A stretch of 38,200 nucleotides of DNA from Sporomusa acidovorans (GTDB taxonomy: Bacteria; Bacillota; Negativicutes; Sporomusales; Sporomusaceae), in assembly GCF_900101845.1 (NCBI RefSeq), contig NZ_FNAM01000050.1, positions 1 to 38,200 of the forward strand, written 5' to 3'. Below the pieces are notes generated by a model that searched no databases, was not told where the DNA came from, and saw only the letters and a program-made list of their open reading frames with translations. Positions within the stretch are counted from its first letter, which is position 1. Every line of letters starts with the position of its first letter. Both the position numbers and the translations under genes were made by a program. Below, piece after piece: positions 16,739-24,769 of this stretch.

Positions 16739-16749
16739 TATCGTCCACC

Positions 16750-17295
16750 TTACTCTGTTCTCAGACGATTACGACGCTCGTAAACATCGGCCGCTTCCCT
16801 GACAAAGGCAGCATTAATTTTCGCGTTATATTTTACTTCCATCTCATCGGCTATTGCCAGCAACTCGCTTTTTGTTGATCTATTGGGACGCAAGGCGTTA
16901 TAGATTTCAAGGACCCGGGCATCGGGAATAGCCACCAATTCGGCTGCCCGCCGTAAATTAGCGGCAAATTGATAGCGCCCAACGCCGTCAGCAATTTCCG
17001 CTTGCAGCCGCAAGGTTTCAGGAGTAATCCGGACATCCTCGGCTTTTATGCTGCCATTCAGAACATTTTCCAAAGTGATTTCCGCTATTTTCTTTCCTGT
17101 CGGCGTTTTCAACAGTTCAGGCCGTTTGCTGACCAACGGATAATCAAGTTCTGGGTTTAAACCGGCATTGGCAGCTTGCGTTTGTACCTGATTGGGTGCT
17201 TGATACATACTAGTAGCTGAATTTGTCTGCGAACCTTGAACCATAGACTGTAACACTTGCCTAACTATTTCTTCCAGCATTTTGTTATCAGCCAT
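16750..17295 (-). CDS. pduE: PduE, small subunit of B12-dependent diol dehydratase
   Basis: The 181-residue protein has the conserved core DYPLVSKRPELLKTPTGK, LRLQAEIADGVGRYQFAANL and IYNALRPNRSTKSEL. Its N-terminus carries an amphipathic helix (KMLEEIVRQVLQSMV) followed by a Gln/Asn/Ser linker, typical of a cargo-targeting extension. A GTG at 17304 lies inside the GGAGGTG ribosome binding site, so the ATG at 17295 (8-nt spacing) is preferred. Confidence 0.96.
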   Translation of the reverse strand: MADNKMLEEIVRQVLQSMVQGSQTNSATSMYQAPNQVQTQAANAGLNPELDYPLVSKRPELLKTPTGKKIAEITLENVLNGSIKAEDVRITPETLRLQAEIADGVGRYQFAANLRRAAELVAIPDARVLEIYNALRPNRSTKSELLAIADEMEVKYNAKINAAFVREAADVYERRNRLRTE

Positions 17296-17313
17296 GTCAC
17301 TCACCTCCGTTAG

Positions 17314-17964
17314 TTAAAATTGGACTTCCAATTCTACTGGTTTGGCACCGGGGACTACATGCTCTGTCTCCTTGATATGAAGTACAGCCGCTTTGGCCTG
17401 ATACTTAGGTCTGGCCATTTGATCATTTCTTGTCGGCACGGGCGTCGGCGACTCTCCTTTACCGTATCTGGCCGCATTTCGCCCGATTTGCCGATAGGCT
17501 TCCAGGTCCAGTAACGGCGATTGGGGAAACAGCTCCAGGTTGCTTAGCGGCGGCAGGTCTTTTTGGTGAATGACAGTAGTACCTCTTGATTGGATCCCAA
17601 TGGCGACCCCTGATCCGCTAAGTTTGGCTGCATCATGCGCGGCAAAAGCAACGTCAGACGTTCTCAGTACTCTTATCACCCTGGCTTTTATGCCTTCCTC
17701 TTCGATGCCGGCAATCATCTCCCGCAATACGTCCGAGTGAGGTATATTGACAATTGTTTTGTTCTGATATTTACCAAAAGCAGGCGCGAGGGCGATGATT
17801 ACCTCGTCCGGTCTACTGCCCGGACGCGCCTCGCTCTTTTCTACAAGCGTCATGGTACGGCCTGTTGGTGCTTTCGCAACTGGCTGCACGTTACCTGGCG
17901 AATTTTCCATACCTCTTAAGACCTGTTCCACTACTTCACGAATCATCTGTTCACTAATCTGCAT
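17314..17964 (-). CDS. pduD: PduD, medium subunit of B12-dependent diol dehydratase
   Basis: The 216-residue protein starts with the lumen-targeting helix ISEQMIREVVEQVLRGM and a linker. The core follows, with DEVIIALAPAFGKYQNKTIV, GIEEEGIKARVIRVL and GSGVAIGIQSRGTTVIHQKD. It helps hold the cobalamin between subunits. The frame extends to 17991, but GGGGTG 7 nt before the ATG at 17964 marks the start. It follows pduC closely and precedes pduE. Confidence 0.96.
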   Translation of the reverse strand: MQISEQMIREVVEQVLRGMENSPGNVQPVAKAPTGRTMTLVEKSEARPGSRPDEVIIALAPAFGKYQNKTIVNIPHSDVLREMIAGIEEEGIKARVIRVLRTSDVAFAAHDAAKLSGSGVAIGIQSRGTTVIHQKDLPPLSNLELFPQSPLLDLEAYRQIGRNAARYGKGESPTPVPTRNDQMARPKYQAKAAVLHIKETEHVVPGAKPVELEVQF

Positions 17965-17987
17965 TTTTTTCACCCCATTTTCGAATA

Positions 17988-19658
17988 TCAAACGTCAAAA
18001 TCGGATGGCTTGATGGCTTGACGTATGTTTTTAATTTCATCCCATCGTTCTTTACTGAGGCGATAGCCGGTACCAGGTCCGCGATAATCATTTTTATTGT
18101 TTACTGCACTAATAACATTCAGCTGTTTATCGAGAATAGCCGCCGTATGTAAGTAGTCACCGGATACCCGTTGTTTCAGTGTTCCCAGGACACTTTCGGC
18201 AACATCGGCAAAACCGTTTTTCGCTAAAGCTTTGACAATATCCAAGCCGGTGATGCCACGCTTCATCATTTCTTCCGCTGCCTTTATGTCCTCGACAACA
18301 TTGCGCTGAATGATGTCTTTGGTACCATGTGCATAGGTAGCGGCTTCTACTTCCTCATCCGTAATTATGGGAAAACCAAGTTCTTTGAATACCGCTTGCA
18401 AAGCTTTGGCGGCTTTATTGCGAATGGCAATAACTTGCTCTTCGGAGACAGGCTGGAGTCCGCCATCTATCATTAAGTCACGCTGAATGATATTCCAATC
18501 GTCATAGTCGTCGACATCCCAGTTAGAGCCGGCAAACATGTTATCATAGTTCGGCGAGGCACTGTAACCGGAACAGATGAAATCCGTACCGGGGAGCATT
18601 TGCATTAAGGTACGGGCTGTCCGGCGAAGATCGGAGTGGGTAAAAGTTTGGTCATTACTTGAGGCTACCTCAAGATCGAGCATGGCAGCGCACAAGTTTT
18701 CACCCAGCACCGCCCGAATGCCTGAAGGAACCGCGGCTGGTACGCCAATGCAGCTTACCGATCCGTTCTGCAGTCCTTGAACACCGGCCCCCCTGGTGAG
18801 CATAATGCAGCGAATCTCCAGATATAACATCGACTTGCCTTCCGCGTAGCCCATTTGTACTTCCGATCCCGTCCCGGATGTGAAACGCATTTTAAGACCG
18901 CGCGAAGCATACGCAGAGGCCAAAAACGCTTTTGACCAGGGAGTATCATCCCCGTCGACAAATACGTTTTCCGTCCCGTAAACGGATATGGTTTCCGCAT
19001 AAGCCGTGATACCTCTCATACCCAGCAACAACTCAGTAGCTTCCTCTAGCGCGCACTGGATAAGAACGCCGCCGCGACCGACCTGGGCCCCGACTTGTAG
19101 TGATAAGGCGTTAAAAGGCGCATAGCGGACAACCGCGACCGTTGTCTCCATTTCATCAAAGCCACGCAGCGCCGCCTCAGCCGCATCGGCCGCAATGAGC
19201 ACAGGGTTATCCTGCGTATTGGTCACATGACATTGGTTGGAAGGAATTTTGCGGGCTCGCATTTTCTGCATAGCCATCATCATTTCTACTACGTTCATGG
19301 TATTTAGCACGGCTAAAATTTTGGCGGGTGTTAATCCCTGGGTAATTTTTATAACTTCATCACGCGAAACGTTAACATCAACCAGCATCTTGGCAATTTG
19401 CGCATCTTCCATGGCCATGGCCCGTTCAGCTATCGTGATATCAATGGCATAATCGGCAATAAACTGATCGATAAAATCAAAACGTGCTCTTGGAACTCCA
19501 TCTATCTCGACAATCTTTCCTTGCTCAATCTTAATACTGGGTTTTGGGTCATTAGGGCTGCTCATAGCTACAAGGCCTACTTCCGGCCACTCGACTACGA
19601 AGCCATCTTTATTTACGGGACGAGCAGCCAGCATCTCAAAACGTTTCGATCTCTTCAC
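17988..19658 (-). CDS. pduC: PduC, large catalytic subunit of diol dehydratase
   Basis: The 556-residue TIM-barrel subunit converts 1,2-propanediol to propionaldehyde (or glycerol to 3-hydroxypropionaldehyde) by an adenosylcobalamin radical. NQCHVTNTQDNP supplies the active-site Gln and His (His144, equivalent to His143 of Klebsiella). Glu171 corresponds to the substrate-binding Glu170, and SGYSASPNYDNMFAGSN is the conserved Asp-containing segment. The start is GTG with GGGGG. Sequence does not separate diol from glycerol dehydratase with certainty, but the surrounding Pdu shell favours diol. Confidence 0.97.
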   Translation of the reverse strand: MKRSKRFEMLAARPVNKDGFVVEWPEVGLVAMSSPNDPKPSIKIEQGKIVEIDGVPRARFDFIDQFIADYAIDITIAERAMAMEDAQIAKMLVDVNVSRDEVIKITQGLTPAKILAVLNTMNVVEMMMAMQKMRARKIPSNQCHVTNTQDNPVLIAADAAEAALRGFDEMETTVAVVRYAPFNALSLQVGAQVGRGGVLIQCALEEATELLLGMRGITAYAETISVYGTENVFVDGDDTPWSKAFLASAYASRGLKMRFTSGTGSEVQMGYAEGKSMLYLEIRCIMLTRGAGVQGLQNGSVSCIGVPAAVPSGIRAVLGENLCAAMLDLEVASSNDQTFTHSDLRRTARTLMQMLPGTDFICSGYSASPNYDNMFAGSNWDVDDYDDWNIIQRDLMIDGGLQPVSEEQVIAIRNKAAKALQAVFKELGFPIITDEEVEAATYAHGTKDIIQRNVVEDIKAAEEMMKRGITGLDIVKALAKNGFADVAESVLGTLKQRVSGDYLHTAAILDKQLNVISAVNNKNDYRGPGTGYRLSKERWDEIKNIRQAIKPSDFDV

Positions 19659-19674
19659 TTATATTCCCCCTGGT

Positions 19675-20469
19675 CTAGATATATGGTGTTGTTGACGAAG
19701 GAGCCGGTCCGGCCATCGCTTCGAGAACTTTCTTTCCGACTTCGCGAGCGGCAATGACTGACTGTCTTACAGCTCCCGAGTCCCCTGAGATCATCAAAAT
19801 TACCTCATTGGAGAAACTGGTTCCCGACCCGGGACTGGCAAAGCCAACGACCTCAACGCTGGCTGTTTTGACAGCAACGTCAGCCATAAGAACACCGATG
19901 GCGGCTGGTGCCCCGACGATTAAGCCAAATGCCCTGCCGAGCGGCGCAGCGAAAGCTTTATGGATGGCAAAGCTGGCGCGGGCTGTGTATTGTAATTCCA
20001 GATGGCCGGCATCGTTGGCGTACACGTCGCCAAAAGTACGTTCCAGTTCCGACAACGCCACTTCAATTGCCCGGCGGGCATCAGACACTTCCTCCGCTCC
20101 GAACAAAATTAAAGAGCCGTGGCCGGCGCCGCCTTTCGTGTCGCGGGGTAATTCAATGCTGATTATCTCCGTATTGGTTGCCTTTACAGCTTCATCGGCC
20201 GCCATAATATGCGGCCCGGCACCGGTGCGAGCCCCAAGAATTCCTATGGAACGAAATTTAGGATCAAGTTTCATCTTTTCATGCAGACTTGCATCAACAT
20301 TGGCAATGACCAGACCTACCGTGTCACCGATCGCCGTGCCGACAAACTCGGTAATTCCCGGCGTGGCATATGCCTGGGGTGCATCGACTGTCGCGCAGGT
20401 TGCTTTCGTTTCGGTATTCATTCGTTTCTTTATCTCATCCATGACCTGTTCGATTAACTTCTCTTGCAT
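19675..20469 (-). CDS. pduB: PduB, trimeric BMC-T shell protein
   Basis: Two permuted BMC domains in 264 residues (VGTAIGDTVGLVIANVDASL, then AIGVLMADVAVKTASVEVVGF) match PduB. The N-terminal helix EKLIEQVMDEIKKRM resembles the targeting helices of the cargo enzymes. In Salmonella the PduB N-terminus links shell to enzyme core. AGGAGG precedes the ATG. It follows pduA by 23 nt. Confidence 0.96.
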   Translation of the reverse strand: MQEKLIEQVMDEIKKRMNTETKATCATVDAPQAYATPGITEFVGTAIGDTVGLVIANVDASLHEKMKLDPKFRSIGILGARTGAGPHIMAADEAVKATNTEIISIELPRDTKGGAGHGSLILFGAEEVSDARRAIEVALSELERTFGDVYANDAGHLELQYTARASFAIHKAFAAPLGRAFGLIVGAPAAIGVLMADVAVKTASVEVVGFASPGSGTSFSNEVILMISGDSGAVRQSVIAAREVGKKVLEAMAGPAPSSTTPYI

Positions 20470-20492
20470 ACCCTTACACCTCCTGAACTAGC

Positions 20493-20771
20493 CTACTTAA
20501 TTTTAGGAAGAATTTTTTCAACATCTGTATGCGGTCGTGGGATAACATGGACAGACATAATTTCACCCACGTTTTTAGCCGCAGCCGCCCCTGCATCTAC
20601 GGCTGCTTTAACCGCGCCAACGTCACCGCGAACCATAACGGTGACCAAACCGGAACCGATTTTTTCATATCCTACCAGTACTACATTCGCGGCTTTCAGC
20701 ATAGCGTCAGCTGCTTCAATAGCGCCAACTAACCCTTTGGTCTCGATCATTCCTAAGGCTTCCCCCATCAT
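20493..20771 (-). CDS. pduA: PduA, major hexameric shell protein
   Basis: The single 92-residue BMC-H domain has MIETKGLVGAIEAADAMLKA, pore loop KIGSGLV and HVIPRPHTDVEKIL. The pore loop sequence is that of diol-permeable PduA hexamers. The ATG overlaps the stop of the upstream GTPase gene (ATGATG with the stop TGA between), and GGGGGTG acts as ribosome binding site. It is paralogous to pduJ at 13652-13933. Confidence 0.95.
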   Translation of the reverse strand: MMGEALGMIETKGLVGAIEAADAMLKAANVVLVGYEKIGSGLVTVMVRGDVGAVKAAVDAGAAAAKNVGEIMSVHVIPRPHTDVEKILPKIK

Positions 20772-21202
20772 TTACACCCCCTTTCCATGAGATAATTTGT
20801 CAGTTCTGCAATCCCTGCGCCTGATTGGGCCGAGACAGAGAAATAGGGTTCTTTCACACCGGCCTGTTTTAAACAATTCTGCGCCTTACTGTTGTCTGAG
20901 CCGGCAATATCGATCTTAGTGATTACGCCGGTTACCGGACGGGGAAACATGCCGGCAAAGCCAGGCGGCAAGGGCTTGCTAAAGTCCGTTGAATCCTGAA
21001 CCATAATAACTAGCTTGGCCTGGGTTGCCGTAACCATAAGCGCACTGTAAAAACGGGGTATTTGCGCATATTCACCCGGCGTGTCAATCATGCCGCCGGT
21101 AAAACAAATACTCTGCGTTTTCTCGGCTTTCAGACAGTTGCGATTGAGCGCATTCATTAACGAGGTTTTGCCAGCGCCTACAGGACCTACTATCATAATC
21201 AT
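20768..21202 (-). CDS. pduV: PduV/EutP-family small GTPase
   Basis: The 144-residue Ras-like P-loop protein has GPVGAGKTSL (G1), DTPGEY (G3) and TKID (G4), as in the EutP/PduV group. Salmonella PduV sits on the outer face of the compartment and affects its movement. It follows pduU by 4 nt and overlaps pduA, so it is translated with the shell genes. EutP-like acetate-kinase activity has been proposed for a relative. No evidence for it can be read here. Confidence 0.9.
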   Translation of the reverse strand: MIMIVGPVGAGKTSLMNALNRNCLKAEKTQSICFTGGMIDTPGEYAQIPRFYSALMVTATQAKLVIMVQDSTDFSKPLPPGFAGMFPRPVTGVITKIDIAGSDNSKAQNCLKQAGVKEPYFSVSAQSGAGIAELTNYLMERGCK

Positions 21203-21206
21203 GATT

Positions 21207-21542
21207 TCAGGATCTTGTCAGCTTGGCTGCCGTAAAGCCTAAACCCTCGGCCAGCAGATTTACCACCTGTCTTAAGGCCGCTTCGACTGCAGATACGTTT
21301 CCGGTCAGAACTACTGAACCTGTAAAACGATCGATAAAGCCAATCTGAACATTGGCCGTTTTTGTTGCCGTATCGGCGGCAATAATAGCAGCCTCGCTCG
21401 GAGTAATCGTCAATATCCCCACGGCACCCTCGTCGCCTATCCCAAGCCTATCGCAAAGCTCCCGTTTAGGATTGGCAATGAGATGGGCTAACGTCACTTG
21501 TTTACCGGGTACGTATTCTTGTACTACTCTTGTTTTTTCCAC
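21207..21542 (-). CDS. pduU: PduU/EutS-type permuted shell protein, first gene of the operon
   Basis: The 111-residue circularly permuted BMC domain starts RVVQEYVPGKQVTLAHLIAN and contains ITPSEAAIIAADTATKTANV and GFIDRFTGSVVLTG. These hexamers carry a beta-barrel cap over the pore. GTG start with AGGTAGGG. Its leader (21543-21660) has two palindromic structures. In enterobacteria pduU lies late in the operon, so its first position here is a rearranged, Firmicute-like order. Confidence 0.94.
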   Translation of the reverse strand: MEKTRVVQEYVPGKQVTLAHLIANPKRELCDRLGIGDEGAVGILTITPSEAAIIAADTATKTANVQIGFIDRFTGSVVLTGNVSAVEAALRQVVNLLAEGLGFTAAKLTRS

Positions 21543-21576
21543 GATATTTCCCTACCTATAGCAGTCGCTTTATGAT

Positions 21577-21606
21577 TTTTCGTTTAACACTTTTCATAAA
21601 CGAAAA
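21577..21606. promoter_or_regulatory. Palindrome (10-bp arms) in the pdu leader
   Basis: TTTTCGTTTA (21577-21586) and TAAACGAAAA (21597-21606) are perfectly complementary around a 10-nt centre. Lying about 35-65 nt before the pduU start codon, the repeat could be an operator or an RNA hairpin. No regulator gene adjoins the operon. Confidence 0.6.
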
Positions 21607-21650
21607 GGCAATAAAAAAAGACCTGTAATAAGTCTTTTCCTATTGCCTTT
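21604..21650 (-). promoter_or_regulatory. Nested hairpin, possible attenuator in the pdu leader
   Basis: The outer arms AAAGGCAATA (21604-21613) and TATTGCCTTT (21641-21650) enclose inner arms AAAAGAC (21616-21622) and GTCTTTT (21632-21638). On the minus strand the inner stem is followed by a run of seven T, which resembles a weak intrinsic terminator ahead of pduU. Its outer arm abuts the palindrome at 21577-21606, so the two could be alternative folds. Confidence 0.5.
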
Positions 21651-21792
21651 GGTTTATGCGAACTTTTTACCTAAAAAAAAACTATATAAGCGCCAATAGA
21701 CCATCTAGCATTACCCTGTTTAAACTTGGCTGTTTTAGCAAATTATATGTAGTGACTGGCAGCTTTCAGTTAATGAGGGGGGTTTATCGGGA

Positions 21793-22950
21793 TTGAAAAA
21801 AATAACCGAGTACTTTATGACACCTATAAGCATCCTGGGCAGAGAGTGTCTTGAGCAGGTAATAAGCTATATTAAACCAATGAGGTTTCGTAAAGCATTA
21901 ATTGTCACGGATAAAATGCTGGTCGAGAACGGGCTGATCAATAGCCTTCTTTCGCTCTTAGATGATTCGGGAACTTTCTATATTATTTATAAGGACGTTT
22001 CCCCCAATCCCACTGTCACGCAAGTGGACCTGGGATTAAAGCTATATTGCGATAATGGCTGTGATTTTTTAATTTCCTTTGGCGGCGGATCGCCACATGA
22101 TTGTGCGAAAGCAATTGCGCTACTGTCAACCAACACAGGCAAAATTCATGACTACGAAGGTTATAACAAATCGGTTAAACCTTCCGCTCCATTAATCGCC
22201 GTCAATACAACCGCCGGTACAGGCAGTGAGTTAACTCGCTTCTGTGTGATTACTGACGAAGAACGGCGTACTAAAATGACTATCAACGATTGGCACGTAA
22301 CCCCTATTATTGCTGTTAATGACGCCGCGCTGATGACCGGGCTGCCGCCAGGACTCACTGCCGCCACGGGGATGGACGCATTGACCCATGGCATAGAGGC
22401 CTACGTTTCTACTAACGCCACGCCGGTTACAGATTGTAAGGCATTAAAAGCTGTCGAGTTGGTTTTAAATAACTTGCTGGCCGTCTATAAAGACGGACAC
22501 AACTTAGAGGCAAGAGAAATGATGGTTTACGCCGAATACCTTGCCGGTATTTCCTTTAACAATGCGGGGCTGGGTTATGTACATGCCATGGCCCACCAGC
22601 TTGGTGGCTTTTATAATTTACCGCATGGTGTATGCAATGCACTTTTATTGCCTGCCGTAATGGAGTTTAATCTGCCTGTTGCCGCTCACAAATACGCCGA
22701 TATCGCCCGTATGAGCGGCATAGATACCCGTGATCTATCCACTGAGGCGAGTGCCAGACTGGTCATAAGCAAAATTAACGAACTCAATCAGGCGATGGGA
22801 TTACCTACAAAACTTACAGCCGTGAAAGGGTTCAACGCCAAAGACATCCTTTTACTTGCAGAACACGCTATTGCAGATATTTGCTGCCTGACCAATCCCC
22901 GCCAGGGGTCGGTCGAAGAGATTGAAGGTATATTTACGTCAATTATATAA
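21793..22950 (+). CDS. pduQ: PduQ, iron-containing 1-propanol dehydrogenase
   Basis: The 385-residue group III (Fe-dependent) alcohol dehydrogenase reduces propionaldehyde with NADH and recycles NAD+ for PduP. It has the cofactor motif FGGGSPHDCAKAIAL, the TAGTGSE segment and metal ligands in DALTHGIEAYV, MAHQLGGFYNLPHG and DICCLTNPR. TTG start with GAGGGG upstream. It is divergent from the pdu operon across a 250-bp intergenic region. The N-terminus starts like family members with a short peptide. Confidence 0.93.
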   Translation: MKKITEYFMTPISILGRECLEQVISYIKPMRFRKALIVTDKMLVENGLINSLLSLLDDSGTFYIIYKDVSPNPTVTQVDLGLKLYCDNGCDFLISFGGGSPHDCAKAIALLSTNTGKIHDYEGYNKSVKPSAPLIAVNTTAGTGSELTRFCVITDEERRTKMTINDWHVTPIIAVNDAALMTGLPPGLTAATGMDALTHGIEAYVSTNATPVTDCKALKAVELVLNNLLAVYKDGHNLEAREMMVYAEYLAGISFNNAGLGYVHAMAHQLGGFYNLPHGVCNALLLPAVMEFNLPVAAHKYADIARMSGIDTRDLSTEASARLVISKINELNQAMGLPTKLTAVKGFNAKDILLLAEHAIADICCLTNPRQGSVEEIEGIFTSII

Positions 22951-22990
22951 ATTAGTAAATTGCGTACACTAGGAGCCTTCTTGCGGATAC

Positions 22991-23033
22991 AAAAAGGACA
23001 TAGCCAGCGGCATAAGCCAGTAACTATGTCTTT
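22991..23033. terminator. Bidirectional terminator between pduQ and the eutJ-like gene
   Basis: AAAAAGGACATAG and CTATGTCTTT form a stem of 7 bp plus an A/T extension with one bulged G around a 20-nt loop. It lies between two convergent genes and carries A- and T-runs on either side. Confidence 0.7.
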
Positions 23034-23042
23034 CGTTTATAT

Positions 23043-23858
23043 TTAGCTGTACATGGCAATCCCGAGGGGCGTAACCAGTAGTGGATGCGGCGGAACATGA
23101 ACTTTTCTCCCAAAAGCTTTGCTGAATTGATACTCGAAGCCATCTAAATACGCCGTTCCACCAACAACATATACGGGATAGTCAGTAAAATCGCCTTGGT
23201 CATTGAGTGCTCTTTTAACGATTGTAGCCATTTTTTCAATGACAGGCACAATAACCGGCATAATCTGCTGGTGATTACTGCTATCTTTCTTCAGCTTTTC
23301 AGCTTCCTCAAAGGTTATCCCATAGGCACCTGCCAGCACGAGTGAGATATGGGTGCCGCCTGTTGGTTCGTCCGCAGTAAACACCAGACTGCCCTCCTTT
23401 AATACGGCAACACCGGTGGTGCCTCCGCCAATGTCTACCACGATACCATGTTCGAGATTCAGAGCTCGCGCTGCGGCTACAGGTTCATCAACCTGGCATA
23501 TAGGGTCAAGTCCGGCGCCGGCGATTACGTTGCTGCACGCCAGGGCGTTACGCCCAACCGTTCCCGGGGGAATGGCAGTTGCTCCCTTTTCCAGTTTTAC
23601 GCCTATTATCTGCTCTACTTCCGACTTTAGTTCATGGACGATTTCGGTTGCCCCTCTAAAATCATAGACCAAGCCATCTCGAACTACCGAAGCCCAGCGC
23701 ATACTCCCTGCTACCGGATTTCCAAAACTATCCGTTACTGCCAGGACAACATCCGCAGTCCCCAGATCAACGCCAACCTTATACGGTCCTGCTAGATCCT
23801 GAAAGGTTTTTGTTTCCATAAGATGATGCAACTGGTAAATTTTTTCGTACGTATTCAC
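23043..23858 (-). CDS. eutJ: EutJ-like Hsp70/actin-fold protein
   Basis: This protein of about 271 residues aligns with EutJ: VGVDLGTADVVLAVTD (phosphate 1), VVDIGGGTTGVAVLKEG (phosphate 2), DEPTGGTHISLVLAG and VVGGTAYLDGF (adenosine site). Its length matches the E. coli protein (278). EutJ proteins belong to microcompartment loci and are thought to be chaperones for cargo or shell. An ATG at 23876 is possible, but AGAGGA about 10 nt before the GTG at 23858 is the better site. It is monocistronic and converges with pduQ. Confidence 0.88.
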   Translation of the reverse strand: MNTYEKIYQLHHLMETKTFQDLAGPYKVGVDLGTADVVLAVTDSFGNPVAGSMRWASVVRDGLVYDFRGATEIVHELKSEVEQIIGVKLEKGATAIPPGTVGRNALACSNVIAGAGLDPICQVDEPVAAARALNLEHGIVVDIGGGTTGVAVLKEGSLVFTADEPTGGTHISLVLAGAYGITFEEAEKLKKDSSNHQQIMPVIVPVIEKMATIVKRALNDQGDFTDYPVYVVGGTAYLDGFEYQFSKAFGRKVHVPPHPLLVTPLGIAMYS

Positions 23859-24012
23859 TAACTTATTTCCTCTCATTTTGGTAATCTTACCCTTAGTATT
23901 AACCTATTAGGAAAAAGTTACACGGCTATTCTCTCTATCACAAATTTACAGGTATTTATCCTCTTTACCGGTTGATAATAAATAATGTATTAATAAATTA
24001 AGGAGGAAACAT

Positions 24013-24183
24013 ATGAAAGACAACTCGGAATATGCCAGTAAGCTAAACCATAAACAGCAAGCCATCACATCTGCGGATAAACTGAATACATCCAGCGATG
24101 TAATCACTAACGGCAGCGTGCCAACAGGTACTAGTGGGTTTGGGGCAAAAAGAATAGCGACTTCCGAGGATAATAACGCATAA
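24013..24183 (+). CDS. 56-residue hydrophilic protein of unknown function
   Basis: A perfect AGGAGG (24001-24006) precedes an ATG at 24013. The frame encodes 56 residues, starting MKDNSEYASKLNHKQQAITS and ending GFGAKRIATSEDNNA. It has no Cys or Trp, many Asn, Ser, Thr and Lys, and no membrane segment. The composition and an EYAS-type segment faintly recall small acid-soluble spore proteins, but I cannot assign it. An A/T-rich upstream region has TTGATA at 23972-23977 without a well-spaced -10. A perfect terminator lies 170 nt downstream. Confidence 0.65.
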   Translation: MKDNSEYASKLNHKQQAITSADKLNTSSDVITNGSVPTGTSGFGAKRIATSEDNNA

Positions 24184-24354
24184 ACTGCTATGGTACTTTT
24201 GTTTAGATTCGCTCAACCAATTGAGAGCTGCTGCAAATTGAACTATCGTTTTCCGCAAACAGAGCATTGAAAAGGTCGCACCATGCTGGGCGTCGCCCTA
24301 ACTCTTTACTACCTGAAAAACATTCACCCTCAGCGACAACTAACAGCTGACTAA

Positions 24355-24393
24355 AGAAGCCCCGCTTATACCATCAATATAAGCGGGGCTTCT
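24355..24393 (+). terminator. Perfect 16-bp terminator hairpin
   Basis: AGAAGCCCCGCTTATA (24355-24370) and TATAAGCGGGGCTTCT (24378-24393) pair perfectly around CCATCAA and are followed by TGCTCTTGC. It probably ends the transcript of the 56-residue gene. Confidence 0.8.
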
Positions 24394-24545
24394 TGCTCTT
24401 GCTAAGCTTTTGTGCAATAAGCGATCATCCAAGCATTCCGGATCAATAACCTCAACAATCAACTCCTCAGAGTTTCATCGAAGTAGTCCATGTTACGGAA
24501 GTTACTCCTCAAACTCCCCGGTATCTTCAGTTAATTCATCTTCTA

Positions 24546-24583
24546 TAGTAAAAAGCCCAAGCTAAATTCTTAGACTTGGGGCT
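24546..24583. terminator. Imperfect terminator-like hairpin
   Basis: AAAAAGCCCAAG and CTTGGGGCTTT pair with one bulge around a loop of about 14 nt. It lies about 30 nt beyond the stop of the 28-residue frame on the minus strand and may be its terminator. Confidence 0.5.
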
Positions 24584-24612
24584 TTATAAGATACTTATTG
24601 ATTTATCCGGCA

Positions 24613-24699
24613 TTATTTTACAGTTCCAAAAAGAGTAGCCCTTTTTATCATCTTATCGCGTTTCTCCATTTCACTTACAATCCATGATAATAATTTCAT
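24613..24699 (-). CDS. 28-residue small protein behind a Fur-type promoter
   Basis: The frame starts MKLLSWIVSEMEKRDKMIKR and ends FGTVK. GGAGGG lies 7 nt before the ATG. A promoter with -35 TTGATA, 17-nt spacer and -10 TATGCT sits upstream and overlaps a Fur-box-like sequence, and a terminator-like hairpin follows. The N-terminal part is amphipathic and the middle strongly charged, with no Cys. Size and context suggest an iron-starvation small protein, but coding needs proof. The transcript might instead act as a regulatory RNA. Confidence 0.6.
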   Translation of the reverse strand: MKLLSWIVSEMEKRDKMIKRATLFGTVK

Positions 24700-24740
24700 G
24701 AGTATCCCTCCAAATGTTTTTATATGTATTGCTTGAGTAA

Positions 24741-24769
24741 AGCATAACACAATTAATAATTATTATCAA
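24741..24769 (-). promoter_or_regulatory. Promoter of the 28-residue gene
   Basis: On the minus strand TTGATA (24764-24769) and TATGCT (24741-24746) have a 17-nt spacer. The Fur-like box overlaps the -35 and spacer. Confidence 0.7.

Larger units (their letters stand above)
24184..24612. other. Gene-poor stretch with two terminators
   Basis: Apart from the hairpins at 24355-24393 and 24546-24583, I see no gene with a ribosome binding site and family features. Short minus-strand frames overlap the hairpins and look fortuitous. Confidence 0.5.

Noticed and set aside
19754..20491. 245-residue plus-strand frame opposite pduB
   Set aside because: Antisense to a confidently assigned shell protein and without family features.
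21543..21792. Possible sigma54 promoter before the pdu operon (TTGGCGCTTATATAGT on the minus strand)
   Set aside because: The -12 element has GT instead of GC and lacks TTGC, so it does not meet the consensus. No sigma54 activator gene adjoins the operon.
21543..21792. Cobalamin riboswitch ahead of the B12-dependent operon
   Set aside because: No B12-box (GCCACTG-like) sequence or long multi-helix leader is visible in the 250-bp region.
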